DNA of 64,000 nt from CAZPXZ01 sp965221505 (GTDB taxonomy: Bacteria; Pseudomonadota; Alphaproteobacteria; Rhodobacterales; CAZPXZ01): positions 434,001 through 498,000 of the forward strand of contig CBDCSI010000001.1 in assembly GCA_965221505.1 (NCBI GenBank). The letters run 5' to 3'. A program made the translations under genes and the position numbers. Of this stretch, positions 33,795 to 43,087 are shown one piece after another; within the stretch, counting starts at the first letter, position 1; each line of letters starts with the position of its first letter. Below the pieces are notes generated by a model. It had not been told where the DNA came from. It saw nothing but the letters and a program-made list of their open reading frames with translations, and made no database searches.

Positions 33795-34856
33795 TTACTC
33801 CTTCAGGCCGGACGAGCGGTACAGCATCCAGTCGACGACCATGTTGACCGCGACGGTGAGCAGCGCGATGGCTGCGGCCGGGATCAGCGGCGTGAGCGCG
33901 CCGAACGAAATCAGGGTCGCGTTCTCGCGCACCATCGATCCCCAGTCCGCCGTCGGCGGCTGGATGCCCAGGCCGAGGAACGACAGGCCGGCGACGAGCA
34001 GGAACACGAAGCAGAACTCGAGCCCGAACTCCGCCACCAGCGGGGCGGTGGAGTTGGGCAGGATCTCCTTGCGGATGAGGTACCACGTTCCCTCGCCGCG
34101 CAGCTTCGCCGCCTCGATGTAGTCCATCACCACCACGTTGCCGGCGACCGCGCGGGTGAGGCGGTAGACGCGGGGCGCGTAGATCACGCCGATGATGAGG
34201 ACGAGGACGACCATGTTGGTCCCGAAGATGCTGAGCAGCAGCAGCGCGAAGATCAGCGACGGGATCGACATGACCACGTCGATGGCGCGGCCCATGAACT
34301 GGTCGAACCACCCCTGCTTGACGGCGGCGATCATGCCGAGAGCCGCGCCGAGGAAGAAGGCGATGGCGGTGGCGACCAGCGCCAGGCCGACCGAATTGCG
34401 GGCGCCGTAGACGATCCGGCTGAACATGTCCCGGCCCAGCTGGTCGGCGCCGAGCAGCATCGTGTCGTCCGCCGGCGCGAAGGAGGAGGAGATCACCTCC
34501 GCTTCGCCGAAGGGGGCGATCACCGGCGCGAAGATCCCGAGGACCGCGTAGGTGAAGATGACGAACATTCCGAAGGCTGCGGTCAGCGGGGCGGTGCGCA
34601 AGGCCCGCGCCGTCTGCGGTCCCGAAATCACGATCAGGAACTCGCGGAACGAATAGGCGGTTCCGGCGGCGAGCGCCAGCAGTCCGGCGACGACGGTCAC
34701 GGCCCAGAGCGCGTCCTCGCCGCCGACGATTCCCATGACGAAGGAGGCGAGGGTCAGCGAGAACAGCAGCAGGAACGCCTGCCGCTGCCGGTAGTGGGCG
34801 GCGAGGCAGGAGCCGGCGATCAGGAGGGCGTAGTAGCCGATCACGAAGTAGTTCAT
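33795..34856 (-). CDS. Peptide-type ABC importer 2, permease (OppC type) with extra N-terminal helices
   Basis: This 353-residue protein is about 55-60 residues longer than ordinary OppC. The first 80 residues hold three additional hydrophobic segments (YFVIGYYALLIAGSCLAAHY, AFLLLFSLTLASFVMGIVGG and AVTVVAGLLALAAGTAYSF) before the usual cytoplasmic start. The core then follows: LLGADQLGRDMFSRIVYGAR, the EAA loop VMDYIEAAKLRGEGTW and the C-terminal helices. ATG 34856 lies 10 bp after the preceding stop, so the extension is probably real. Confidence 0.85.
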   Translation of the reverse strand: MNYFVIGYYALLIAGSCLAAHYRQRQAFLLLFSLTLASFVMGIVGGEDALWAVTVVAGLLALAAGTAYSFREFLIVISGPQTARALRTAPLTAAFGMFVIFTYAVLGIFAPVIAPFGEAEVISSSFAPADDTMLLGADQLGRDMFSRIVYGARNSVGLALVATAIAFFLGAALGMIAAVKQGWFDQFMGRAIDVVMSIPSLIFALLLLSIFGTNMVVLVLIIGVIYAPRVYRLTRAVAGNVVVMDYIEAAKLRGEGTWYLIRKEILPNSTAPLVAEFGLEFCFVFLLVAGLSFLGLGIQPPTADWGSMVRENATLISFGALTPLIPAAAIALLTVAVNMVVDWMLYRSSGLKE

Positions 34857-34866
34857 GACTGCCCTC

Positions 34867-35823
34867 CTATTTCGGGTGCCGGAGGCGCGGGTTGGTCAGG
34901 ATGGCTCCCAGATCCGCGGCCAGGTTCAGAAGGATGAAGGTCGCCGCGAAGATCAGGCAGCAGGCCTGCACGACGGGGAAGTCCCGCTTGGCGACGGCGT
35001 CGACCAGCAGCTGGCCGATCCCCGGATAGACGAACACCACCTCGACCAGGACGACGCCCGTGATCAGGTAGGCGAGATTGAGTGCGACGACGTTGATGAT
35101 CGGCGCCCACGCGTTCGGCAGCGCGTGCCGGGTGATCACCTTCCAGCCCGGGGTGCCCTTGAGGCGGGCCATCTCGATATAGGGCGACGCGAGCAGGTTG
35201 ATGATGGCGGCGCGGGTCATGCGCATCATGTGGGCAACCACCACCAGCACCATGGTCAGCGCCGGAAGGAAGGCGGCCTCCAGCCGGTCGAGGAACGTCA
35301 TGCTGTCGCTCAGCCGGGCGATCGACGGGAACCAGCCGGTGCGCACCGAGAGGTAGAGGATCAGCACGTAGCCGAGAAAGAACTCGGGCGAAGAGATCGA
35401 CGTCAGCGTCGCGACGTTGGCCACCCGGTCGAAGATCGTGTTGCGAAGCAGGGCCACCACGACGCCGAGGACGATCGCCACCGGAACCGCGATCGCGGCC
35501 GCGTAGGCCGCGAGGAACAGCGTGTTGCCGAAACGTGCGCCGATGACCTCGGTTACCGGATCCTGGTTCAGCAGCGAAACGCCGAAGTCGCCGACCACGG
35601 CGCCGGCCAGCCAGTCCAGGTAGCGAACCGGGGCGGACCGGTCGAGGCCGAGATCCTGGCGCAGCGCCGCCAGCGTCTCTTCCGTCGCGCCCTGGCCGAG
35701 CACGGCCTGCGCGATGTCTCCGGGCAGAAACTCCACCGCGCCGAAGATCAGCGCCGAGACCACCAGCAGCGTGACCAGACCCAGTCCGAGCCGGGTCAAC
35801 AATATTCGGGCTATGTCCGGCAT
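34867..35823 (-). CDS. Peptide-type ABC importer 2, permease (OppB/DppB type)
   Basis: A 318-residue six-helix permease. The N-terminal RILLTRLGLGLVTLLVVSAL, the loop LDWLAGAVVGDFGVSLLNQD and the EAA loop NLLASPYIEMARLKGTPGW are canonical. It is the first gene of the leftward permease-ATPase operon and is divergent from its binding-protein gene at 36127. Confidence 0.9.
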   Translation of the reverse strand: MPDIARILLTRLGLGLVTLLVVSALIFGAVEFLPGDIAQAVLGQGATEETLAALRQDLGLDRSAPVRYLDWLAGAVVGDFGVSLLNQDPVTEVIGARFGNTLFLAAYAAAIAVPVAIVLGVVVALLRNTIFDRVANVATLTSISSPEFFLGYVLILYLSVRTGWFPSIARLSDSMTFLDRLEAAFLPALTMVLVVVAHMMRMTRAAIINLLASPYIEMARLKGTPGWKVITRHALPNAWAPIINVVALNLAYLITGVVLVEVVFVYPGIGQLLVDAVAKRDFPVVQACCLIFAATFILLNLAADLGAILTNPRLRHPK

Positions 35824-36126
35824 CCGGTCCTCCCCTTGTCCAGACTTTCGTCGATCGGCATTCCGCGGGTACGCGTTCGCTCCGGGTCGGACTCGGGGCG
35901 GGAGCGCCCGGACGGCATGCGACCGTTCGCGAAACGGGGTAGCCGTGCGCGCTCGCGACCCCGAGCCGTTCCCGAACGGGAGCGACGCGACGCCCTGCCC
36001 GGACCTCCGTCGAGAGCGGGTGCGAATCCGGCTGGGCGTTTCTCGGCAGGTTTCACTTTTGCGCGCGGCTCCTGTATGGTCGATACACGCCAAAAATTTG
36101 GGTAAGCGTAGAGGAGAAGTGCACCC
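35824..36126. other. Divergent promoter region of ABC importer 2
   Basis: About 300 bp between divergent transcription units and the obvious place for shared control. An AT-rich stretch (GCCAAAAATTTGGG near 36090-36103) lies just before the rightward gene and contains the near-palindrome CCAAAAATTTGG. A GAGGAG ribosome site precedes 36127. No operator can be assigned firmly. Confidence 0.4.
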
Positions 36127-37734
36127 ATGACAAATACCGAACGACCGGGGGTGCTGCAGCGCATCGTCGCCGCCGGCCGGCGGAACCGGATCTCCCGCCG
36201 CGACTTCATGGTGGAAGCCATGGCGGCGGGAATGACGGTTTCGGCCGCCTCCGCCCTGTGGGCCGGCAACGCCGCTGCAGACTCTCCCGTCCGGGGAGGA
36301 ACCTATCGGTTCGGACTCCACGACGGCAACACCGCGGACCAGCAGGATCCCGGCAAGTACCAGAGCGTCGGCGAAATCCAGCTGGCGCACACCCACCGCA
36401 GCTACCTGACCGAGATCACCGCGGACAACGGCCTCGGCCCGGACATGGCCGACGCCTGGAGCGCGACCCCCGACGCCAAGGTCTGGACGTTCGAGCTCAA
36501 CAAGGACGCGCATTTCCACGACGGCAGGAAATTCACGTCGCGGGACGCGGTCGCGTCGCTGAACCATCACCGCGGCGAGAGCACTACGTCGGCGGCCAAG
36601 CCGCTGCTGGAGAGCGTCGTCGACATCCGCGCCGACGGCGACCACACGATCGTCATCGAGCTCGACCAGGGATTTGCGGACCTGCCGTGGGTCATGACCG
36701 ACTACCACTTGACCATGCTTCCGGCCAACGACGACGGCAGCATCGAATGGGAGAGCGGCATCGGCGCCGGGCCGTACAAGATCGAGAACAACGACCCGGG
36801 CGTGTCGGCGACGTTGTCGAGGCATGACGGATGGCATCGAGAAGGGGCGTATTTCGACGACGTCGAGATCACTATCCTCAACGATCCCAACGCCCGCCAG
36901 ACGGCGCTGATCACCGGCGCGGTGGACGCGATCTCGTCGGTCGATCTCAAGACCCTGTCGCTTCTCGCTCGCGCTCCGGGCGTCGAGGTGGAAAACGTGC
37001 CGAGCGGCTCGGCGATCACCCTTCCGATGTTCTGCGACGTCGCGCCGTTCGACAACGTGGACGTCCGCCTGGCGCTCAAGCACGCCATCGACCGGGAAGA
37101 GATCGTCGAGAAGATCCTCTTCGGCACGGGCACGCCGGGCAACGACTTTCACGTCTCGCCCAACATGCCGTACTGGCCGGACATCGAGCAGCGCGTCTAC
37201 GACCCCGAGCGGGCGAAGCACCACCTGAGGAACGCGGGGATGGAATCGCTCAGCGTCGAACTCTCGGCGACGGACAGCGTGCTGCCGGGCGCGGTCGACA
37301 TGGTCGTTCTCTACAGCGAGCAGGCGAAGAAGGCCGGGATCGACATCAAGCCGGTGCGGGAGCCCAGCGACAGCTACTGGGCGGACGTCTGGCTCAAGAA
37401 GCCGTTCGTGTTCGTCAAGTGGGGCGCGCGCCCGACGCCCGACAACATGTTCACGCTCGCCTACAAGGCGGACGCGGCGTGGAACGAGGCACACTGGACG
37501 AACGATCGCTTCAACGAGTTGCTGCTGTTGGCGAAAGCCGAGCTCGACGAGACGCTGCGGGCCGAGATGTACCGCGAAATGTGTCAACTCGCGCGCGACG
37601 ACGGGGGCACGATCATCCCGCTGTTCGTGAACTTCGTGTATGCGCGGCGGTCGAACGTGCGGCGCGGCGCGAGCCTGGCGGCGAGCTGGGAATGCGACGG
37701 CGCCCGGTCGGCGCATCGCTGGTGGTTCGCCTGA
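36127..37734 (+). CDS. Peptide-type ABC importer 2, Tat-exported solute-binding protein
   Basis: A 535-residue SBP_bac_5 protein. The twin-arginine motif ISRRDFMVEAMAAGMTV (about 22-38) is followed by an Ala-rich stretch and likely cleavage after NAAA. The mature protein starts near SPVRGGTYRFGLHDGNT. KFTSRDAVASLNHHRG and EITILNDPNARQTALITGAVD are family features. It is divergent from its permease genes and ends before a strong terminator hairpin. Substrate unknown. Confidence 0.9.
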   Translation: MTNTERPGVLQRIVAAGRRNRISRRDFMVEAMAAGMTVSAASALWAGNAAADSPVRGGTYRFGLHDGNTADQQDPGKYQSVGEIQLAHTHRSYLTEITADNGLGPDMADAWSATPDAKVWTFELNKDAHFHDGRKFTSRDAVASLNHHRGESTTSAAKPLLESVVDIRADGDHTIVIELDQGFADLPWVMTDYHLTMLPANDDGSIEWESGIGAGPYKIENNDPGVSATLSRHDGWHREGAYFDDVEITILNDPNARQTALITGAVDAISSVDLKTLSLLARAPGVEVENVPSGSAITLPMFCDVAPFDNVDVRLALKHAIDREEIVEKILFGTGTPGNDFHVSPNMPYWPDIEQRVYDPERAKHHLRNAGMESLSVELSATDSVLPGAVDMVVLYSEQAKKAGIDIKPVREPSDSYWADVWLKKPFVFVKWGARPTPDNMFTLAYKADAAWNEAHWTNDRFNELLLLAKAELDETLRAEMYREMCQLARDDGGTIIPLFVNFVYARRSNVRRGASLAASWECDGARSAHRWWFA

Positions 37735-37790
37735 TCCCGAATCCCTTGCCGGCGCGGAGTCCGAGGCTTCGCGCCGGCAGCGCCCCTTGC

Positions 37791-37827
37791 CCGGACCTGC
37801 CCGCGCCAGCGCTGGGGGCAGGTCCGG
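37791..37827 (+). terminator. Hairpin terminator after the binding-protein gene
   Basis: CCGGACCTGCCC (37791-37802) pairs perfectly with GGGCAGGTCCGG (37816-37827) around a 13-nt loop. A pyrimidine-rich CTTCCTTC follows. A further GCCGGCGCG/CGCGCCGGC hairpin lies just upstream (about 37748-37779). Together they separate the binding-protein gene from the next operon. Confidence 0.7.
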
Positions 37828-37939
37828 CTTCCTTCGCCGCCCCTGAGGTCGCGTTCGGTCATGTCGCCGGGCCCGTGCGGCCGGTTTCGAGCGGCTCCCC
37901 CAGCGATCCTCCCTTCGGTTCGGCGGCGCCGCAGGGCAG

Positions 37940-38542
37940 ATGAGCGGTCGGGCCGGCGTCGGAGGGCAGGAGCGCGAGCGCCTTCAGCGCATTCTCGAAG
38001 CCGCCCGGGAACGGGTTCTCCCGGTCGAGCGATGGAACCCTCCGCTTCTCGGTCGACTCGACATGCGCATCGCCCGGGACGGCGCGTGGCATTACCGGGG
38101 AAGTCCGATCCGGCGGGAGTCGCTCACGCGGTTGTTCGCCCGCATCCTGCGCCGGGAGGCCGACGGGTCGTACTGCCTGGTCACGCCCGCGGAGCGCTGG
38201 GAAATCGAGGTCGAGGACGTTCCGTTCGTCGCCGTCGACTTCGAGGTGGAGGAGCGGGACGGCGAAGCCGCGTTCGCTTTCGAGACCAACGTCGGCGACC
38301 GGGTCGTCGCCGGCAGCGAGCATCCGGTTCGTATCGTGCGCGGGCCGGACGGGGCCCACGTTCCCTATGTCCGGGTGCGTGGCGGGCTCGACGCGCGTCT
38401 CGACCGCAAGAGCCTCGTTCGCCTGGTGGAGCGCTGCCGCCACGAACCCCGCTCCGGCGCCCGCGAGTTCGGCTTCCGATCCGCCGGAGTCTGGTTCGCG
38501 TTGGCGGAGTCGGACTGGCTGGAAGCGGAATCGGGCGCCTGA
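37940..38542 (+). CDS. DUF1285 protein
   Basis: A 200-residue protein matching DUF1285 by pattern: PPLLGRLDMRIARDGAWHYRGSPI, LVTPAERWEIEVEDVPFVAV and, late, EFGFRSAGVWFALAE. It is a soluble, beta-rich domain of unknown function. In Alphaproteobacteria it commonly precedes a Nudix CoA pyrophosphatase and cca, as here. Its stop and the next start overlap by one base (TGATG at 38540-38544). Confidence 0.82.
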   Translation: MSGRAGVGGQERERLQRILEAARERVLPVERWNPPLLGRLDMRIARDGAWHYRGSPIRRESLTRLFARILRREADGSYCLVTPAERWEIEVEDVPFVAVDFEVEERDGEAAFAFETNVGDRVVAGSEHPVRIVRGPDGAHVPYVRVRGGLDARLDRKSLVRLVERCRHEPRSGAREFGFRSAGVWFALAESDWLEAESGA

Positions 38543-39195
38543 TGAGGCGGGAAGACGTCGAACGCGCGCTGCGGGACCGGATCCCGGAGACAGACGCTTC
38601 GTGCCTCCACGCGTCGGATGCGGACCGCGACGCGCCGTTCGAGCCGGCTGCGGTGCTTTGCCCGATCGTGGAACGGGAGTCGGCTCTCTTCGTGCATCTG
38701 GTCCGCCGCTCGACGCGGTTGCGCCGGCATGCCGGCCAGGTCGCGTTTCCCGGCGGTCGAATCGAGCCGGGAGACCGGGACTCCCTCGCCGCCGCGCTGC
38801 GCGAGGCGAAGGAGGAAATCGGCCTGGAACCCTCGCAGGCGGAACCGGTCGGGCGGCTGCCGGCCTACCGGACCGGCACCGGCTACCAGATCCGTCCGCA
38901 TGTCGCGTTCGTGTGTCCCGGATTCGTCGCCCGGCCCGACGGCGTAGAGATCGAGGAAGCGTTCGAGGCGCCGCTGGCCTATCTGCTCGACCCGGACAAC
39001 CGACGGACGGAAGTCCGGCGCGTTCGCGGGCGGATGCGGACCTACCTCGCGATCGACTGGCGGAGTTACACGATCTGGGGCGCGACCGCCGCCATGCTGA
39101 AATCCCTGTCCGACAGGGTGCTATGCTCCGATTCCGGGAACGGGCGGCGCGGTCGGGAATCCGGCGAGGGACGCGGCCCGGTCTCCGGCGCATAA
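38542..39195 (+). CDS. Nudix hydrolase, CoA pyrophosphatase-like
   Basis: A 217-residue protein with a complete Nudix box, GGRIEPGDRDSLAAALREA then KEEIGL, near 73-98. It is preceded by LRRHAGQVAFPGG, typical of CoA/acyl-CoA pyrophosphatases (NudL/YeaB branch). These enzymes split CoA derivatives to phosphopantetheine and adenosine 3',5'-bisphosphate. The C-terminal 25 residues beyond the fold are Gly/Arg rich and may be disordered. Coupled to DUF1285. Confidence 0.87.
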   Translation: MRREDVERALRDRIPETDASCLHASDADRDAPFEPAAVLCPIVERESALFVHLVRRSTRLRRHAGQVAFPGGRIEPGDRDSLAAALREAKEEIGLEPSQAEPVGRLPAYRTGTGYQIRPHVAFVCPGFVARPDGVEIEEAFEAPLAYLLDPDNRRTEVRRVRGRMRTYLAIDWRSYTIWGATAAMLKSLSDRVLCSDSGNGRRGRESGEGRGPVSGA

Positions 39196-39208
39196 CCGGG
39201 AAGGCGCA

Positions 39209-39478
39209 ATGCTCCGACAGATACTCACGACCATCGTCCTGATCCTGCTCCCGTACGTGATCTACGGCATTATCGCGCTGGTGCGCCGACGCCTGCAGCA
39301 GCGCGTGGTCCGAGTCGACGACCCGGATGCGGGGCTCCTGCGCGGAGCACCTGTGCTGGCGCTCGGCCTGGTCGGGTGCCTGCTCGCGGTCGTCGCGCTG
39401 ATCGCGGTTGCGGTTCTGGAGAACGATCCAGGCCAACCCGCCTACGTTCCGCCCGTCAACGCCGGGCGCAGCGGATGA
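39209..39478 (+). CDS. DUF6111-like small membrane protein
   Basis: An 89-residue protein with two membrane segments (ILTTIVLILLPYVIYGIIAL and LALGLVGCLLAVVALIAVAV) and a proline-rich C-terminal YVPP segment. It matches the small protein usually found between the Nudix gene and cca in Alphaproteobacteria. Function unknown. It lies 13 bp after the Nudix stop and 12 bp before cca. Confidence 0.72.
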   Translation: MLRQILTTIVLILLPYVIYGIIALVRRRLQQRVVRVDDPDAGLLRGAPVLALGLVGCLLAVVALIAVAVLENDPGQPAYVPPVNAGRSG

Positions 39479-39490
39479 CGGGGCGGAGGC

Positions 39491-40690
39491 ATGGACCGGA
39501 TCGATCCGGATGTCGTCCTTACGGCGGGCGTCCGTAAGGTAATTCGCGCCCTCCGCTCCGGCGGGGCCACGGCGCGGCTGGTCGGAGGATGCGTCCGGGA
39601 CGCCCTGCTGGACATGCCGGTCGGGGACCGGGACCTGGCGGTCGACGTTCCGCCCGACCGTACGGTCGAGCTTCTCCGCCGGGCCGGCATCCAGGTCAAG
39701 CCCATCGGCATCGAGTTCGGAGTCGTTCTCGCGTTGCCGCGGGAGGGCAGCGCGTACGAGGTCGGGAGCCTTCGGCGGGACATGCGGAGCGACGGGCGAT
39801 GGCCGTCGGTCCGCTACGGCGCAGACTGGGGCGAGGACGCGAGGCGGCGGGACTTCACGATCAACGCGTTCTACGCCGACGAATCCGGACGCGTGTTCGA
39901 TCCGGTCGGCGGCCAGGAAGACTTGCGGGCCCGGCGGGTTCGCTTTATCGGCAGCCCGGAGGCGCGCATCCGGGAAGACTACCTCCGGATTCTCCGCTTC
40001 TTCCGGTTCCATGCCCGATACGCGGCCGGCGCCATGCAGCCCGAGGGATTGCGCGCGTGCCGGCGGTATGCGGAGCGAGTCGCGCTGCTCTCGGGCGAGC
40101 GGGTCGGCCACGAAATGCGCAAGCTCCTCGCGGCGCCGGACCCCGCCCTGTCGCTCGCGGGCGCGGAGAGCGCGGGCGTATTGCAGGTCGTCCTGCCGGG
40201 GTCGGTTCTGCAGGGAACGGACCGGCTGGTTTCGCTCGAACGGGAGTTCGGGGTCGCGCCGGACTGGAGGCGCCGATGGCTCCTTCTGGGAGCCGACGCG
40301 CCCGACCTGCCGGTCGACGCTTGGCGGCTGTCCCGGGCGGAGGCGCGGTCGCTTCGGCTGCGACGGAACGCATGGCGTTCGGGACACTCGCCGCTGGAGG
40401 CGGGCTACCGGTGGGGCGCGGAGGCTGCGGTGGACGCCATGCTTGCCCGTGCGGCCCGGAGCGGGTGCGGGATATCGGGAGAGGATCTCGCCGACGCGAG
40501 ACGGGCGGCGGGGGCGAAACTGCCGGTATCGGCCGGCGACTTCCTGGCGGCAGGCGTGCCGAGGGGAAAGGCCGTCGGTGAAGCGCTTCGCCGCGCAGAG
40601 CGCCATTGGCTCCTGCGGCGAATGCAACCGGGGCGAGACGAACTGATGGAAGCGGCGGTCTCCGACGGAGGCCGAGCCCAGCGGTCTTGA
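39491..40690 (+). CDS. cca: CCA tRNA nucleotidyltransferase / poly(A) polymerase family
   Basis: A 399-residue class II nucleotidyltransferase. ARLVGGCVRDALLDMPVGDR near 29-48 gives the GG and DxD catalytic motifs. SVRYGADWGEDARRRDFTINA near 105-125 is the RRDF block, and IREDYLRILRFFRFHARY near 160 the neck-domain block. It adds or repairs the 3' CCA of tRNAs. The last gene of the DUF1285-Nudix-DUF6111-cca set. Confidence 0.93.
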   Translation: MDRIDPDVVLTAGVRKVIRALRSGGATARLVGGCVRDALLDMPVGDRDLAVDVPPDRTVELLRRAGIQVKPIGIEFGVVLALPREGSAYEVGSLRRDMRSDGRWPSVRYGADWGEDARRRDFTINAFYADESGRVFDPVGGQEDLRARRVRFIGSPEARIREDYLRILRFFRFHARYAAGAMQPEGLRACRRYAERVALLSGERVGHEMRKLLAAPDPALSLAGAESAGVLQVVLPGSVLQGTDRLVSLEREFGVAPDWRRRWLLLGADAPDLPVDAWRLSRAEARSLRLRRNAWRSGHSPLEAGYRWGAEAAVDAMLARAARSGCGISGEDLADARRAAGAKLPVSAGDFLAAGVPRGKAVGEALRRAERHWLLRRMQPGRDELMEAAVSDGGRAQRS

Positions 40691-41514
40691 GCGTCCCGGC
40701 CAACCGTTCGTTCGGGTTGGCGTTCGGCGCGTCCTCTGCCTCCGGCAACGCGGAACCGAACGGCTGCAAACGGCGCTCGAGCGCATCGAATCTCCGCAGC
40801 CGGTCTCCGCCAGACACTGGTCTTCACGTCGAACGCCTCGTCAGGGCCGGGTGATCGGGGAATCACGGCTGCCGGTCGCGCCACGGTCGGAGTCCGGGCG
40901 CCAGCGGGCCCGAACCGGCCCGCCCGAACCGTGCGACAACCCGAGTCGCGTCCGCACGTCGACGAGTCGGTCGCAACGGCCCCGTTTGAGCCGAAGCCGC
41001 AGTCGGCGGCGCGCAGTCGACAACCGTTCCCAATTCGGTCGACGCGTGAGGCAGGGTCCTCACAGGCCACGAGTGCGGTCGACTTCACGCAGGGACGGCA
41101 GGGATGCCGAGGGCGAACCCGGAACGTGAAGCCTTGGAGCAGGCAGAACTGTGCGAACCGCCCTTCGTTCTAGGTCCGGTCGAGCCGGCGAACCTTGCGC
41201 GGTGCGGGTTCGCACCTGCCGGGGCAGCCGCCAGGCGCGAACCCGCAATGCGCAGTCTGGGCGACGCCAGCCTCCGTGCCGCGGCCGTGCGCGCAGGGAG
41301 GCGTCGCGTCCGCGGTTCGGTCGCTGGCCGCAGATCTGGCGGTCCGGGCCGCTGCGGGCCACGCGAATTGAGGACAGGTCGTCCCGGCGCCGGTTTCCCG
41401 AACTGCGGTCTCCCGAACCTGCGGTGATACCGCCGCCTGTTGTCCGAGGCGGCCGCGAGGGCCGGCACTGTGCACCCCGACGAGGTTCGCAGTGCCGTTC
41501 GCTCCGAGGGTTGG
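40691..41514. other. Intergenic, nothing recognised
   Basis: About 820 bp after cca with no gene I can support. Frames on both strands are Arg/Pro-rich, as expected from random GC-rich sequence, and no domain motif, tRNA or clear hairpin stands out. It begins the decayed island that runs to about 46281. Confidence 0.5.
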
Positions 41515-42580
41515 TTCATGGCAAGGACAATTCCAACACGATTTTCCGGGACGACTTCGCCATGCTCGCCGCCGCCGGTACGCCGAAGGCCTTCCTGCCG
41601 CCCGAGGATATCGCCGCGCGCAATCCGGACGCCGCAACACCCGCGGAAAACGCCACGCTTCGACTGCAGGAGTCCCAATGCGCGGTCGCTGTCGAAGTTC
41701 GTGCGGAAACCGGCTCCGGAGCGTCGCCGCTCCCAGGCGGGCTGCTCGGGCTGTTCGATCTGATCGACAACCGGCAGCGTACAGACCGCCGACCCGGGAG
41801 CTCCGCCGGCAGATCCCGGTGCCCTGGGCCAGACGCTCTTCAACGCGGTCATCGTCGCGATCGTCGCGTTGACCGGGGCAGCCACGGGAATCGGGTTTCG
41901 GATTGCCATTCTCCTCATCGGACGCGGCCTGGACGTCTACGCGAACGCGTGGCAGGTGCTCGACGGATTCGCTACCACCGCGCTGACGGTCGCGACTCCC
42001 GTCGGCGGCGCGCTCGGATACCTCATTCCCGCGATGTCTCTCGTCCGGCTCCCGTCCGGGTTACTGGCCTGGATCCTGGACATCGCCGAATCCCTCGCAG
42101 CGGTGCCGCTGCGGTTGATTGCGCATCTGGGCCAGGGCCGCGACGAGCTCGTCCCGCCGGCCTACCAGGGCGGGCGGCTGCGGCCGCTCGGCCTAGTGCC
42201 ACGCTCGGCGCTGACATTTTTGGGACTGGTCCTCTGATATCTGGCGTTCGCCGCCGGCGTCCGGCCGCTCGACCGTCCCTGGCTCCCCGGGACCATCGGC
42301 ATCGACGGATAGCCTACAGGCTCGCCGCTCTCCTGGGCGATCTACGTAATGATCCACACGCCGATAATGTCGGGCGTGCGTAACGTCGCGCTCTGGGCAG
42401 TCGACCGGCCGCTTGCCGAGATCCTGCGCTGGATCGGCGCCGCCGACGGCACCGCGGTCGATCAGGTCAACCTCGGCGTCTCGATGGTCGCCGTCGCCGG
42501 CCGGGCCGGTTCCATGGTCGTGGGCGCCGCAGGGCGACCGGGCAGCGCCGCGCTGCGGGCTGCGGGTCGTTTTCGAAGAA
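41515..42580 (+). pseudogene. Decayed membrane-protein gene, family unknown
   Basis: Coding-like sequence appears first as DDFAMLAAAGTPKAFLPPED and LRLQESQCAVAVEVRAETGS (about 41550-41720). After a frame change near 41770 it continues as LFNAVIVAIVALTGAATGIG, FRIAILLIGRGLDVYANAW and AALTVATPVGGALGYLIPAM-type membrane segments to 42234. A TGA (42235-42237) and a TAG (about 42310) interrupt the same frame, which then resumes with VRNVALWAVDRPLAEILRWI and fades near 42580. Third positions are GC-rich in these frames, as in real genes here. I do not recognise the family. Confidence 0.5.
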
Positions 42581-42968
42581 ACGGCGCGAATCGTGCGAAG
42601 GGCACGACCCTTGCGGACTGTTGGAGGTCCGGCGGCCGACTGGAAAGCCTCCGTCGTAGCGGGATCCGCCGAATGTCCTCAGCGCGACCCGAAGGCCCTT
42701 GGAGCGGCGTTTCCGAAGCCCTTGCCTACCCCTTCTCGAACAGTCGGCGGTCGGCCTCCGGGAGCATTCTCGGATATAGAAAAACAGGCGAGCGTTGACG
42801 AACTAGCCGCAGACGCGACGAAGACACCACATCGGCCCGGCGATTGCGGGGTAGAGACTTGCCATCCTCCCCCAAAGGAGCCGGGCGTCACTGCGGCTCG
42901 TGCCGGCATCCGCCTGGACGGCTTGCCGGAACGGTCTCCATGTGGCAGGCTCCACCCGTAAGCGATGT

Positions 42969-43044
42969 CGTGGGGTGGAGCAGTCCGGTAGCTCGTCAGG
43001 CTCATGTCCTGAAGGACGCAGGTTCAAGTCCTGCCCCTCAACCA
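42969..43044 (+). tRNA. Degenerate initiator tRNA-Met-like sequence (anticodon CAT)
   Basis: The D arm, anticodon arm, T arm and ACCA end follow an alphaproteobacterial initiator tRNA almost base for base: GGAGCAG...CCGGTAGCTC, TCAGGCTCAT...CCTGA, GCAGGTTCAA...CCTGC. Departures are serious. The acceptor 3' strand is one base short (CCCTCA, then A-CCA) and pairs poorly with CGTGGGG. The bases after anticodon CAT (43003-43005) are GT in place of AA. I read it as a decayed copy; a functional but odd tRNA cannot be excluded. A strong terminator follows immediately. Confidence 0.5.
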
Positions 43045-43047
43045 GAC

Positions 43048-43087
43048 AACCCCTTGAAAACAAAGCGTTTTCGAGGGGTTTTCGTTT
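43048..43087 (+). terminator. Strong intrinsic terminator after the tRNA-like sequence
   Basis: AACCCCTTGAAAAC (43048-43061) pairs with GTTTTCGAGGGGTT (43067-43080), 14 pairs with one wobble, around the loop AAAGC. TTCGTTT follows. It is the best rho-independent terminator in the window and lies 4 bp after the tRNA-like sequence, as at a real tRNA transcription unit. Confidence 0.85.

Noticed and set aside
37859..40786. A 975-codon open frame on the minus strand
   Set aside because: It runs antisense to DUF1285, Nudix, DUF6111 and cca, which have clear motifs. Its product is Arg/Pro-rich with no domain, an artefact of high GC.
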